Assembly (NCBI RefSeq): GCF_015905305.1
Contig: NZ_JADZLQ010000003.1
Coordinates: 434,001 to 498,000 of the forward strand
Direction: 5' to 3'
From: Pinirhizobacter soli
GTDB lineage: Bacteria; Pseudomonadota; Gammaproteobacteria; Xanthomonadales; Rhodanobacteraceae
Length of the DNA: 64,000 bases
Part shown: piece by piece, positions 1-13,172 of the stretch
How positions within the stretch are numbered: the first letter of the stretch is position 1
Layout of the letters: the number at the start of each line of letters is the position of its first letter
Translations under genes and position numbers: made by a program
Notes under the pieces: model-generated
What the model was told of the DNA's origin: nothing
The model's database searches: none
What the model saw: only the letters and a program-made list of their open reading frames with translations

Positions 1-16
1 TTCCTGCGGGGCATGC

Positions 17-1303
17 TCAGCCCAGTCGGTGCTGGCCGACCTTATGTCCCGCCAGGCCGAAATAGAGGATGTACAGGTAGCAAGGCACCATCAGCGCCGC
101 GAACACCATCTGGAAATCGTGGTGCTGCTTCAGATACCCGAAGAGGGGCGGGATGATGCCACCGCCGGCGATGCCCATGATCAGCAGCGCCGAACCGCGC
201 TCGGTCAGGCCGCCCAGGCCGCGGATGGCCAGCGGGAAGATCGCCGGCCACATCATGGCGTTGGCAAAGCCCAGCGCGGCCACGAAGCCTACCGACACAT
301 AGCCGGTGGTGAGCGAGGCGCCCAGCACGAACACCACGCCCAGCACCGCCGACAGCGCCAGGTAGGCGTGTTGGGTGATCACCCGCGGGATCAACACCAG
401 GCCGGCCAGGTAGCCGGCCAGCATGGCGAACAGGGTGTACGAGGTGAAATGGCGAGTGGCCTGCAACGGCAACCCTAAGCCCTGGCCGTACGTGCCGATG
501 GCGTCACCCGCCATCACTTCCACGCCGACGTACAGGAACAGGCACAGCACGCCCAGCCACAGGTGCGGGAAGCTGAAGATGCCGCCGTGCTCGTGGCCGA
601 TGGTGCGTTCGGTGTTGGCACCGGAGGGCTTGATCTCCGGCAGTGGCGAGCGCACCACCCAGACCGCCAGCAGCACCAGCAGGACCGCCATCACCATGTA
701 AGGCATGTGTACCTTGGCGGCGAAAGCATTGAGCAGGGCCTCGCGGCTGGCTGCGTCCGGCGCGGCAGCGACCTGGCTGCCGAAGTCGGCGATGTTGGAC
801 AGCACCAGCGCACCGAACACGAAGGGCGCCAGTGCGCCGGCCACCTTGTTGCAGATACCCATGAAGGCGATGCGCTGCGCCGCGCTCTCGATCGGCCCCA
901 GGATGCTGATGTACGGATTGGAGGCTGTTTGCAGCAGCGAAAGTCCCGCGCCGATCACGAACAGGCCCGTGAGCGCGCCGCCGAAGCTGCGCATGGAAAC
1001 GAACTGGCCGAAGATGACCGCGCCGATCGCCATCACGAACAGGCCCAGCCCCATGCCCTTCTTCATGCCCGTGCGCTTCAACACGATCGATGCCGGGATG
1101 GCCAGGAAGAAGTACGACAGGTAGAAGGCCGATGGCACCAGGAAGGCGTAGAAGTCGTCCACCTGGAAGGCGAGCTTGACGAAGGTGATCAGCGGGCCGT
1201 TGAGCCAGGTGACGAAACCGAAGATGAAGAAGAGAACGCCGATGATGATCATCGGTAGCACGCTGGACTGGCGGGCCGGCAAAGGCTCTGGAATGGCGGA
1301 CAT
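17..1303 (-). CDS. nagP: Sugar:H+ symporter of the FucP/GluP MFS family, probable GlcNAc permease
   Basis: A 428-residue major facilitator protein with about 12 hydrophobic segments, of the FucP/GluP/NagP type, that would import GlcNAc or a related sugar across the inner membrane. The substrate is inferred from context: a GlcNAc-type kinase is divergent, and a TonB receptor and a GH20 hexosaminidase follow. The ATG at 1303 is chosen because GGGGAG lies 11 bases upstream; an in-frame GTG at 1333 would add ten residues. The start of the mature sequence reads SVLPMIIIGVLFFIFGFVTWLNGPL, shown here only as its hydrophobic lead FFIFGFVTWLNGPL, which is characteristic of FucP-like carriers. The upstream promoter carries LacI-type operators (1348-1392). 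The gene ends 16 bases from the window edge, so downstream partners such as nagA/nagB or the LacI regulator may lie outside. Family assignment is secure; substrate is likely. Confidence 0.85.
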   Translation of the reverse strand: MSAIPEPLPARQSSVLPMIIIGVLFFIFGFVTWLNGPLITFVKLAFQVDDFYAFLVPSAFYLSYFFLAIPASIVLKRTGMKKGMGLGLFVMAIGAVIFGQFVSMRSFGGALTGLFVIGAGLSLLQTASNPYISILGPIESAAQRIAFMGICNKVAGALAPFVFGALVLSNIADFGSQVAAAPDAASREALLNAFAAKVHMPYMVMAVLLVLLAVWVVRSPLPEIKPSGANTERTIGHEHGGIFSFPHLWLGVLCLFLYVGVEVMAGDAIGTYGQGLGLPLQATRHFTSYTLFAMLAGYLAGLVLIPRVITQHAYLALSAVLGVVFVLGASLTTGYVSVGFVAALGFANAMMWPAIFPLAIRGLGGLTERGSALLIMGIAGGGIIPPLFGYLKQHHDFQMVFAALMVPCYLYILYFGLAGHKVGQHRLG

Positions 1304-1347
1304 GACTTGTACAACTCCCCGTCGTTCGGCCACGCGCGCAATGCGAC

Positions 1348-1392
1348 GACACCGTTGTCCGCTTTATTGACCGGGCGGCGCAACGTTGTCAA
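1348..1392 (-). promoter_or_regulatory. Promoter of the sugar permease gene with two LacI-type (NagQ-like) operators
   Basis: On the minus strand, TTGACA (1392-1387) is followed 17 bases later by CAATAA (1369-1364), a plausible -35/-10 pair. The -35 lies inside CAACGTTGTCA (1381-1391), most of the palindrome TGACAACGTTGTCA seen intact at 1591-1604. A second degenerate copy, GACACCGTTGTC, lies at 1348-1359. The two centres are 31 bp apart, close to three helical turns. The core resembles the NagQ (LacI family) box described for xanthomonad GlcNAc regulons, so repression relieved by a GlcNAc metabolite is likely. The regulator is not in this window. Confidence 0.7.
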
Positions 1393-1589
1393 TCAGCGTT
1401 TGCCCAGTACCCGGCCAGACATATGACTGACGGCATGGACCGCCACGGCATTTGCTGCACCGCAGCACGCCCTTCCACCGCCAAAACGTGGGTCTGTACA
1501 TGGCCGATATGTACATTCCCGGCAGCAACGGACAGCCGATCGTGTTGCAGCGCGTGAAGGAAAGGTTTGGATTTAGGAATTTTTCCTCG

Positions 1590-1619
1590 TTGACAACGTT
1601 GTCATTACGAAGCCATATT
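1590..1619 (+). promoter_or_regulatory. Kinase-gene promoter with a perfect 14-bp LacI-type operator
   Basis: TGACAACGTTGTCA at 1591-1604 is a perfect palindrome. It overlaps the -35 hexamer TTGACA (1590-1595); CATATT (1614-1619) follows 18 bases later as the -10. This mirrors the permease promoter on the other strand, where the -35 is also embedded in the operator. A bound LacI-family dimer would directly block RNA polymerase. The start codon of the kinase is about 100 bases downstream. Confidence 0.75.
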
Positions 1620-1715
1620 GCGGACAAGCGCGGCGCCCGGGGTACCGAAGGGCGCCCATTGGGGTCGGGCAAGGGGACAGGTGTGGCGACAGCTGCCAAC
1701 CACAGGACACTTCAG

Positions 1716-2705
1716 ATGGTGAAACCCCAGGGTTCGCCGTTCATCGCGGCGGATGTCGGCGGCACGCATGCGCGCATCGGCCTGGTCAGCGCCCAGTTGT
1801 CCGGCGTGAACGTGCTGCATTACGAGCGTTATACCTGCGCCGACTGGCCCAGCCTTACGGCGGTGCTGAAGGATTTCTTCGGCAAGGCCGGCGTGAATGG
1901 CCCGGTCGAGCATTGCGCCGTGGCCTGTGCGGGCTACGTGCTGGACGATGCCATCGTCAACGACAACCTGGCCTGGCCGGTGTCGATCAGTGACATCCGT
2001 GCCTCGTTGTCCATCGGACAGCTGGCGGTCGTCAACGACTTCGAAGCCGTGGCCTATGCCACGCAGTTCCTGGATCTTGCCCAGACCACCACCGTGATCG
2101 CCGCCAGCAAGCCGTCGGCGCCGGGTCCGGTGCTGGTGATGGGCCCGGGTACAGGCTTAGGGTCGGCCGTGCTGCTGCCGGGCGAGCCGCGTGCACGCGT
2201 GCTGGCCACGGAAGCCGGGCAGATCTCGCTGGCGCCGGGCACCGAGCGCGAGATCGAGATCCTTCGCCAGCTGTCGAAGGAATACGACTACGTTTCCATG
2301 GAGCGGGCCTTGAGCGGCCCGGGCCTGTTGAACCTCTACCGGGTGATCGCAGGCCTGCGCGGCCTGCCTGTCGCGCTTGCCGAGCCTGCCGACGTCACCG
2401 CTGCGGCGCTTGCCAAAAGCGACGAGGCGGCGGTGGAGGCCCTGGACACTTTCTGCGCGCTGCTGGGCAGCTTCGTCGGCGACCTGGCCATGCTTTACGG
2501 CGCTACCGGCGGCGTATTCCTTGCCGGCGGAATTTTGCCACAGGTGCGCGACGTGCTGCTGCAAAGCCAGTTCGAACACCGCTTCTTCAACAAGGGCGTG
2601 ATGCGGGCCTTCCTGCAGAAGGTTTCAGTACGCCTGATGGACCACGGCCAGTTGGGCGTGATCGGTGCCGCCGGGTTGTACCTCGACGGCAACTTCGCCC
2701 AGTGA
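1716..2705 (+). CDS. nagK: Glucokinase-family sugar kinase, probable N-acetylglucosamine kinase
   Basis: A 329-residue member of the bacterial glucokinase family (PF02685 type) that would phosphorylate imported GlcNAc (or glucose) at C6 using ATP in the cytoplasm. Seen: the N-terminal phosphate-1 motif DVGGTHARIG near residue 12, the second glycine-rich ATP motif MGPGTGLGSAVL near residue 140, and LAGGI near residue 270. The length matches E. coli Glk. The ATG at 1716 is chosen because AGGA sits eight bases upstream and the family homology starts just after it; the open frame reaches back to 1452 but would cross the operator and promoter. Xanthomonads use Glk-type enzymes as NagK-II, so the GlcNAc role comes from context rather than from a residue-level signature. 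Confidence 0.8.
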   Translation: MVKPQGSPFIAADVGGTHARIGLVSAQLSGVNVLHYERYTCADWPSLTAVLKDFFGKAGVNGPVEHCAVACAGYVLDDAIVNDNLAWPVSISDIRASLSIGQLAVVNDFEAVAYATQFLDLAQTTTVIAASKPSAPGPVLVMGPGTGLGSAVLLPGEPRARVLATEAGQISLAPGTEREIEILRQLSKEYDYVSMERALSGPGLLNLYRVIAGLRGLPVALAEPADVTAAALAKSDEAAVEALDTFCALLGSFVGDLAMLYGATGGVFLAGGILPQVRDVLLQSQFEHRFFNKGVMRAFLQKVSVRLMDHGQLGVIGAAGLYLDGNFAQ

Positions 2706-2763
2706 CGGGCTTTTCGGCCACCTGAAGTTTTTTAGTCCTGCTAGTTCGCAATACCCAAGAAAC

Positions 2764-2777
2764 GGGCCGCAAGGCCC
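2764..2777 (+). other. Short GNRA-type hairpin in the kinase-receptor intergenic region
   Basis: GGGCC (2764-2768), loop GCAA, GGCCC (2773-2777) forms a perfect five-pair hairpin with a GNRA loop in the 144-bp gap. No T-run follows, so it is not a standard terminator. It may shape or stabilise the receptor mRNA leader. I see no NagQ-like palindrome in this gap. Confidence 0.35.
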
Positions 2778-2849
2778 AGCCAACCAACGGACACCGGCCC
2801 CGCCGCAGGGGCTGCCGCTTAAATCGAAAGCCTCTGAGGGGAGGACGCC

Positions 2850-5573
2850 ATGTCATTCAGCAAGAATCTGCTTGCCGCCAGCATCATCGCCAGCCTGTGC
2901 ATGGCCGGCACTGTCCTCGCACAGGACGCTGCCCAGGTCACCGGCGACAACGCTGCCAAGCCCAATGCAAAGAAAGCTACCGAGCTCTCCACGGTGGTCG
3001 TCACCGGTATCCGCGACAGCGAAGCGGAGGCCCTTAACCTGAAGCAGGAAGCCGTCTCCCACGTGGAGATCGTGACCGCCGAGGACATCGGCAAGCTGCC
3101 GGCCAAGAACGTGGCCGACACCCTGCAGCGCCTTCCCGGCGTGAACATTTCCTCGTCCAGCGCTTCGGAAGGCGGCTTCGACGAAAACGACCGCGTGGCC
3201 CTGCGCGGCACCAACCCCAGCATGACCCAGACCCTGGTCAACGGCCACACCGTGGGCACCGGCGACTGGTTCGTGCTCAGCCAGGTGCAGACGGTCGGCC
3301 GCAGCGTCAGCTACAGCCTGCTGCCGGCGGAAATCGTAAGCCAGGTGGTGGTGCACAAGACCTCCGAGGCCAACATCGTCGAAGGCGGCAGTGCCGGCTC
3401 CGTCGACATCATCACCCGCCGTCCGCTGGAATTCGCCAAGCAGTACACGGCCGAAGCCTCCGTCGGTGGCGTGTACTCGGACCTGCCTTCCAAGACCGAG
3501 CCGCAGTTCAGCGGTCTGTTCAACTGGAAGAACAACGACAACACCTTCGGCATCCTGGGCCAGGCCTTCTACGAGAAGCGCAGCCTGGAGCGTGACGGCC
3601 AGGAAGTGGTCGGCGGCTACATTCCCATCACCGCAGGCCCGCTGGCCGGCAAGTACGCGCCGGAACTGCTTGGCACCACGCTATTCACCCAGAAGCGTGA
3701 GCGCAAGGGTGGCGTGATCGACATCGAGTTCAAGCCTACCGATAACGTCACGCTGGACCTGTCGGGCTTCTACTCGAAGATGAAGGCCGACAACTACAAC
3801 CGCAACTACATGATCTGGACCAGCAAGTTCGTCAACACGGCAACGCCCACACCGGGCTACGTGGTGAACAAGAACGGCGTGGTGAGCCAGGCCAACTACG
3901 ATCCAGTTCCGGGCGACAACACGCCTTATGGCGTGTATGACATGATTTCGCGCCCGGGTGCTTCGTCGCAGTCGAAGTACCTAACCCTGGACGGCGCCTG
4001 GAACGCCACCGACCACCTGACCATCAAGGGCCAGGCCGGCACTACCGAAGGTCGCGGCGACAGCCCGAACCAGGATGTGCTGGAAACCGGCGTGCAACCG
4101 GGTGGCGGCGCGGGTTGGGCGCAGCATGGCTTGGGCAGTCCGTACGACGTGCACCTTGGCTCCGACAACTCCAGCCTGGCATCTTCCGGCTTCCAGCCTT
4201 CTACCGGCTGGATCTTCGGCGACCAGGACATCCACGTGAAGGACAAGGAGCACTGGGGCCAACTGGACGGTGAGCTTGCCTTCGACGATAGCCTGCTCTC
4301 GTCCCTGCAGTTCGGCGTGCGCTATGCCGACCACACGCGTGAGAACAAGACCGATATCGGCCAGGGGCCGCTCAACGGACTGGGTGTTCCGTCGGACTAC
4401 CCGCAGGACGTCAGCAACTATCCCGGCCACTTCGGCGACGGCTTGGGCGCGACCTTCCCGAGCAACATCTGGTACTACACACCGGGCCAGCTCGCCGCGA
4501 TCGACGCGGCCAAGGCCAACCGCGACCCCGTGGGCCGTTTCAACTGGGGCAACATCTACAAGGTCGAGGAAAAGGACAAGGCCGCCTACCTGCAGGCGAA
4601 CTTCACGGGTAGCCAGTGGAGTGCCAACGCTGGCGTGCGTTACGTGCGCACGGAAGAGGACATCAACTACAACTCGACCAATCCCGATGTGTACACCGTG
4701 GCAGGTCCGTTCGCGGGCTCGGCCTTCGGCACGTACTACCTGAGCAATTACAACCACACGTACAGCAAGGCGCTGCCGAGCGCCAACTTCAAGTGGAGCT
4801 TCACCGACGAGCTGGTCGGTCGTTTGGCTGCTTCCAAGACCATGACTCGTCCGGACTATTCCGCGCTGGCCGGTTCTGTGTCGCTGGATGACCTCACCCA
4901 CACCGGCAGCGGCGGTAACCCGCAGTTGAAGCCGATCATCTCCACGAACTTCGATGCTGCGCTGGAATGGTATTTCGCACCGCGCGGCCTGCTGTCGTTC
5001 GGCGTATACAAGATGAACCTGAAGGACTACGTGAACTTCGGCCCGGTGGCTCGCCAGTTCAAGGACCAGCAGGCCTCCATCGCCGCTGGCACGGACGTGT
5101 TCAACACCTATCTGGTGAGCGTGCCCGTCAACGTGGACGGCTCGGTCAAGGGTGCGGAACTCAACTACATCCAGCCGATCGGCGAGAACTTCGGCGTGTC
5201 TACCAACTACACGCTATCTGACGGTCACACCGACAAGGATGACGGTCCGCTGCAGGGCAACTCGAAGAGGACGGCCAATGTCTCGGCCTACTTCGAGAAC
5301 AAGGTGTTCAACGCGCGCGTGAGCTACACCTACCGTTCGGAGTTCTTCGCCGGCGTCAGCCGTACGGACAACTTCTACCAGCGCGGTATCGGCAACCTGG
5401 CGCTATCGATGGGCTACAGCCTGACCGACAACGTCTCGCTGTCGTTCGACGCGATGAACCTCAACCGCCCGGTGCTGAAGTACTACACGAAGGCCGATGT
5501 CTACGGTAAGCAGCCCTACGCTTTCTACGACAATGGCCGCCAGTACTACGTGAACGTTCGCTTCAAGTTCTAA
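2850..5573 (+). CDS. TonB-dependent receptor, probable GlcNAc/chito-oligosaccharide uptake
   Basis: A 907-residue outer-membrane receptor. It has a signal peptide (cleavage near LAQDA, about residue 25), a TonB-box-like stretch (STVVVTGI, about residue 49), a plug domain containing LPAKNVADTLQRLPGVN (about residues 79-95), and a long 22-strand-type barrel ending in YYVNVRFKF with a terminal aromatic residue. The length and style fit the TonB-Xanth-Caul receptor group used by Xanthomonas and Caulobacter for carbohydrates. GAGGGGAGG precedes the ATG. It lies between a GlcNAc-type kinase and a GH20 hexosaminidase, so it probably carries chitin- or glycan-derived oligosaccharides into the periplasm, powered by TonB-ExbB-ExbD. 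Substrate is inferred. Confidence 0.85.
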   Translation: MSFSKNLLAASIIASLCMAGTVLAQDAAQVTGDNAAKPNAKKATELSTVVVTGIRDSEAEALNLKQEAVSHVEIVTAEDIGKLPAKNVADTLQRLPGVNISSSSASEGGFDENDRVALRGTNPSMTQTLVNGHTVGTGDWFVLSQVQTVGRSVSYSLLPAEIVSQVVVHKTSEANIVEGGSAGSVDIITRRPLEFAKQYTAEASVGGVYSDLPSKTEPQFSGLFNWKNNDNTFGILGQAFYEKRSLERDGQEVVGGYIPITAGPLAGKYAPELLGTTLFTQKRERKGGVIDIEFKPTDNVTLDLSGFYSKMKADNYNRNYMIWTSKFVNTATPTPGYVVNKNGVVSQANYDPVPGDNTPYGVYDMISRPGASSQSKYLTLDGAWNATDHLTIKGQAGTTEGRGDSPNQDVLETGVQPGGGAGWAQHGLGSPYDVHLGSDNSSLASSGFQPSTGWIFGDQDIHVKDKEHWGQLDGELAFDDSLLSSLQFGVRYADHTRENKTDIGQGPLNGLGVPSDYPQDVSNYPGHFGDGLGATFPSNIWYYTPGQLAAIDAAKANRDPVGRFNWGNIYKVEEKDKAAYLQANFTGSQWSANAGVRYVRTEEDINYNSTNPDVYTVAGPFAGSAFGTYYLSNYNHTYSKALPSANFKWSFTDELVGRLAASKTMTRPDYSALAGSVSLDDLTHTGSGGNPQLKPIISTNFDAALEWYFAPRGLLSFGVYKMNLKDYVNFGPVARQFKDQQASIAAGTDVFNTYLVSVPVNVDGSVKGAELNYIQPIGENFGVSTNYTLSDGHTDKDDGPLQGNSKRTANVSAYFENKVFNARVSYTYRSEFFAGVSRTDNFYQRGIGNLALSMGYSLTDNVSLSFDAMNLNRPVLKYYTKADVYGKQPYAFYDNGRQYYVNVRFKF

Positions 5574-5625
5574 GAGTTGGCTCAAGCGACCTTGCGGTGC
5601 TGCCCGCGAGGTCGTCTTCTCCCCA

Positions 5626-5655
5626 AGGGCCCTGTGACCAGGGCCCTATTTTTTT
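5626..5655 (+). terminator. Rho-independent terminator after the receptor gene
   Basis: A perfect 9-bp stem, AGGGCCCTG (5626-5634) and CAGGGCCCT (5639-5647), closes a TGAC loop and is followed by A and seven T residues (5649-5655). It lies 53 bases after the receptor stop and 62 bases before the hexosaminidase start. The hexosaminidase therefore either has its own promoter or depends on read-through. Confidence 0.93.
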
Positions 5656-5716
5656 GTCCCGGAAACGGGAATTCGTGGCAGCATGGCTGGGCTGGCGGGG
5701 ATATGGAGGACTTCGG

Positions 5717-8023
5717 ATGAACAAGTACGCTTGTGTGTTGGCGATGATGGCCGTGGGCATGCTTGCTGCATGCGCCATGTCCCCGAACAACCCGTCGCAC
5801 GCGGCCGCCGGTGCCACAGGTCCGGGCGACGCGATCGCTCCGCTGTCGCTGGTGCCCGCGGTGGCCAGGCTCGACCGGCACGCCGGATCGTTCGCCCTGC
5901 GCGAGGGCACCCGCATCGTGGCGCCGGCCGGTGACGAAGGCGCGCACCGCGTGGCCCAGTACCTGGCCGACCGCATCAAGCGCAGCACGGGCATGCAGCT
6001 GACCGTGGCCGACGGCGGCGATGCGAAGGGTGCGATCGTGCTGGCAAGCGACCCGGCCATCGAGGGCGAGGAAGCCTATGCGCTGGATGTCACCAGCGAT
6101 GGCGCTACCATCCGCGCCAGCCGCTCGCATGGTTTGTTCTATGGCGCGATCACCCTGTGGCAGGCCCTGACAGCGCAACCGGATTCACATGCGGTGCCGG
6201 CCATGCACGTGGACGATGCCCCGCGTTTCGCCTGGCGTGGCCTGATGGTGGATTCGGCACGGCATTTCCAGACCACGGATGAACTGCGCAAAATCATCGA
6301 CCAGATGGCGCTGCTGAAGCTCAATACTTTCCACTGGCACCTCACCGACGATCAGGCCTGGCGCATCGAGATCAAGAAGTACCCCGACCTCACTCGCATC
6401 GGTGGCTGCCGCAAGGCGTTGGGTCCCGATGCGGCCCTTGTGGAGGAGCCGGGCAAGCCTTATTGCGGCGTGTACACGCAGGACGATGTCCAGGGCATCG
6501 TGGCCTATGCCGCCGAGCGCTACATCACCGTGGTGCCGGAAATCGAGATGCCCGGCCATGCACAGGCGGCGATCGCTTCCTATCCGCAGTTCGGCGTTAC
6601 TAAGAAGCGGCCGGCGGTATCCACCGATTGGGGCGTGATGCCCTACCTGTACAGCCCTTCGGACAAGACCTTCACCTTCATGGAGAACGTCCTTGATGAA
6701 GTGATGGCGCTGTTCCCTTCCACGTATATCCACGTGGGTGGTGATGAAGCCATCAAGGACCAGTGGCAGGCCTCGAAGGCGGTACAGGCCCAGATGAAGC
6801 AGCTGGGCATCACCAACGAAGAGAAACTCCAGGGCTGGTTCATCGCCCGCATCGGCGCCTATCTTGATGAACACGGCCGGCGATTGATCGGCTGGGACGA
6901 GATCCTGGACGGCGACGTCCCGGCGTCGGCGGCGGTGATGTCCTGGCGCGGCACCAAGGGCGCGGTGATCGCGGCGAACAAGGGCCACGATGTGGTGCTG
7001 GCGCCAGCACCCGACCTCTACCTCGACAACGTGCAAAGCAGGCTTCCCGACGAAGTACCCGGCCGCATGCCGGTGATCACGCTTGAGGCGCTTTACCACT
7101 TCGAACCGGTCCCGTCGGAGATCAGCGCAGAAAATGCCAAACACGTGCTTGGCGCGGAAGCCACGATCTTTGCCGAGCAGACGCCTACGGCCGCCCGCGT
7201 CGAACACGCAGCGTTCCCGCGCCTGGCGGCGCTGGCCGAACGCACCTGGACAAACCAGGCCGACTGGCAGGATTTCCTCGCCCGCATGCCGGCGCAGATG
7301 GCACGCTTCAAGAACGATGACATCAAGGCCGCCGATACGGCCTTCGGCGTAGCGTTCGAAGCAACGGCCAACGGCGACAAGGCGATGGTGAAGTTGTCCA
7401 CGCAGACGGGCCTGGGCAGCATCCACTACACGATCGACGGCAGCACACCTGTAGCGAACTCGCCAGCCTATACGGCGCCGATCGACGTACCCTTGCCCAC
7501 CACGCTCATGGCGACGGCGTTCATCGGTGAACAGGCACTGGCCCAGCCGCGAACCCAGGTAGTGGACGCCGCCTCGCTTCTGCGCCGTGACAGCACGGCG
7601 CTGGAGTTATGCACCGACTCCAACGGTTCGCGCCAGGAAGCAGCCTTGCCGGTGGATGGCCCGCGTCGCACGCACTTCGTCGACATCATGAATACCTGCT
7701 GGCGCTGGAAGGGCGTCGACCTCACCGGCGTGCGCCACATTGCCATCGAGGTGGATCGCCTGCCCTGGAACTTCGCCCTGGCGCACGAGATCAAGAACGT
7801 CGTGACACGGCCCAAGCACAGCAAGGCGGGCGAGGTCGAGGTTCGCCTGGATAGTTGCGAAGGCGAGCCTGCGGCCTCGCTGGGACTTGCCGCAGCCCAT
7901 GACGGCAAGGCCACGCTTACCGGCGACCTGCAGGGTGAAGGCACGCACGACCTGTGCATCGTGGTTACCGGCAAGCCCGGCCCCACGTTCTGGGTGCTGG
8001 GCAACGTGCAACTGCAACGCTAG
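5717..8023 (+). CDS. GH20 beta-N-acetylhexosaminidase lipoprotein
   Basis: A 768-residue enzyme that hydrolyses terminal beta-linked GlcNAc (or GalNAc) by substrate-assisted catalysis in the periplasm or at the outer membrane. The N-terminus is a lipoprotein signal with lipobox LAAC (Cys about residue 20). A GH20b-like domain covers about residues 40-170. The catalytic barrel starts near FAWRGLMVDSARHF, includes FHWHLTDDQAWRIE, and carries the catalytic pair D343-E344 in HVGGDEA. The last 200 residues look like a CHB_HEX_C-type beta domain plus a further beta module. GGAGGA lies six bases before the ATG. With the receptor and kinase it completes a cleave-import-phosphorylate pathway. Confidence 0.93.
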   Translation: MNKYACVLAMMAVGMLAACAMSPNNPSHAAAGATGPGDAIAPLSLVPAVARLDRHAGSFALREGTRIVAPAGDEGAHRVAQYLADRIKRSTGMQLTVADGGDAKGAIVLASDPAIEGEEAYALDVTSDGATIRASRSHGLFYGAITLWQALTAQPDSHAVPAMHVDDAPRFAWRGLMVDSARHFQTTDELRKIIDQMALLKLNTFHWHLTDDQAWRIEIKKYPDLTRIGGCRKALGPDAALVEEPGKPYCGVYTQDDVQGIVAYAAERYITVVPEIEMPGHAQAAIASYPQFGVTKKRPAVSTDWGVMPYLYSPSDKTFTFMENVLDEVMALFPSTYIHVGGDEAIKDQWQASKAVQAQMKQLGITNEEKLQGWFIARIGAYLDEHGRRLIGWDEILDGDVPASAAVMSWRGTKGAVIAANKGHDVVLAPAPDLYLDNVQSRLPDEVPGRMPVITLEALYHFEPVPSEISAENAKHVLGAEATIFAEQTPTAARVEHAAFPRLAALAERTWTNQADWQDFLARMPAQMARFKNDDIKAADTAFGVAFEATANGDKAMVKLSTQTGLGSIHYTIDGSTPVANSPAYTAPIDVPLPTTLMATAFIGEQALAQPRTQVVDAASLLRRDSTALELCTDSNGSRQEAALPVDGPRRTHFVDIMNTCWRWKGVDLTGVRHIAIEVDRLPWNFALAHEIKNVVTRPKHSKAGEVEVRLDSCEGEPAASLGLAAAHDGKATLTGDLQGEGTHDLCIVVTGKPGPTFWVLGNVQLQR

Positions 8024-8032
8024 CCCAGGTTG

Positions 8033-8719
8033 TCAGTCCGGTCGCCCGGCGCGTGCACGCATGCGCCGGGAGATCCAGCCCATGCCCATCAGCAGGAAAT
8101 AGAGCAGGCCCGGCAGCGCGAAGGTCCAGCCGGGTGCATCGTCCGGAAGCGATAGCGCCACGATCGCCGACAACGCACCGACTCCCGCGGGAATCAGCCA
8201 CAACACCGCTCGCAGGCGCGGTGTGAAATCGTCCTCGCCATGAGCCGAAGCCACGTGGGCCGCATGGCGGAACAACAAGGCCAGCGTTCCGGACATGCAG
8301 AAGTAGCTGAAGCCGAAGATGGCGAACAGCGATTTCACTTCCGCTGCGCGGTGCAGACCGAAGTCGCTGGACAGGTGTCCTGCGGAAAGCGCGTTGAACA
8401 GGCTCGCGTACACCATGTGCAGCGGGTACACCACGATCAGCGCGAAGAACACCAGCAGCAGGGACAGCAACAGTCCCGGGCGTGTAGCACGCGTGCAGTG
8501 CATGCGCCATTGCACGTGGCCATACCAGAACCGTGCCATCTGCGCGAAGCAGGCTGCCGCCGCCGGGACGTTGCCCAGGAGGTGCACCATCCTGTCCACG
8601 TCGTTGGGAATTTCCGCGCCGCCGATGGCCAGCAGGGTGAGCGTGAAGGCGAAGGCGCCATCGACGAAGATATCCAGGCGGCCCGCTTCCAGGCCCTCGC
8701 GGTGCACCGTCACGCTCAT
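8033..8719 (-). CDS. TMEM175/DUF1211-family membrane protein (possible K+ channel)
   Basis: A 228-residue integral membrane protein. The first helix carries RLDIFVDGAFAFTLTLLAI, a clear form of the R-x(4)-[FV]-S/V-D-G-[VA]-F-A-[IF] signature of TMEM175-type proteins. That family forms non-canonical tetrameric potassium channels in bacteria and lysosomes. About six hydrophobic segments follow, as expected for a one-repeat bacterial homologue. The central Ser of the usual FSD motif is Val here (FVD), so channel function should not be assumed. It follows lhr on the same strand with a 45-base gap, so co-transcription is possible. The stop codon lies 10 bases from the convergent hexosaminidase stop. 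Confidence 0.75.
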   Translation of the reverse strand: MSVTVHREGLEAGRLDIFVDGAFAFTLTLLAIGGAEIPNDVDRMVHLLGNVPAAAACFAQMARFWYGHVQWRMHCTRATRPGLLLSLLLVFFALIVVYPLHMVYASLFNALSAGHLSSDFGLHRAAEVKSLFAIFGFSYFCMSGTLALLFRHAAHVASAHGEDDFTPRLRAVLWLIPAGVGALSAIVALSLPDDAPGWTFALPGLLYFLLMGMGWISRRMRARAGRPD

Positions 8720-8764
8720 GGTTTTTCCCCGCGGCGCGAACGGGCGCCGCCTGCCGGCATCTTG

Positions 8765-13069
<4,305 letters not shown>

Positions 13070-13172
13070 GGCCTAGATGGTGGGGTCAGATCCGGCAAAA
13101 TCCTACACCCGCCCTTGCCAAGTAAGCGTTACGCAAGCAATCTTCCTTGGTTCTACCCTGAAGGAAATGGCC

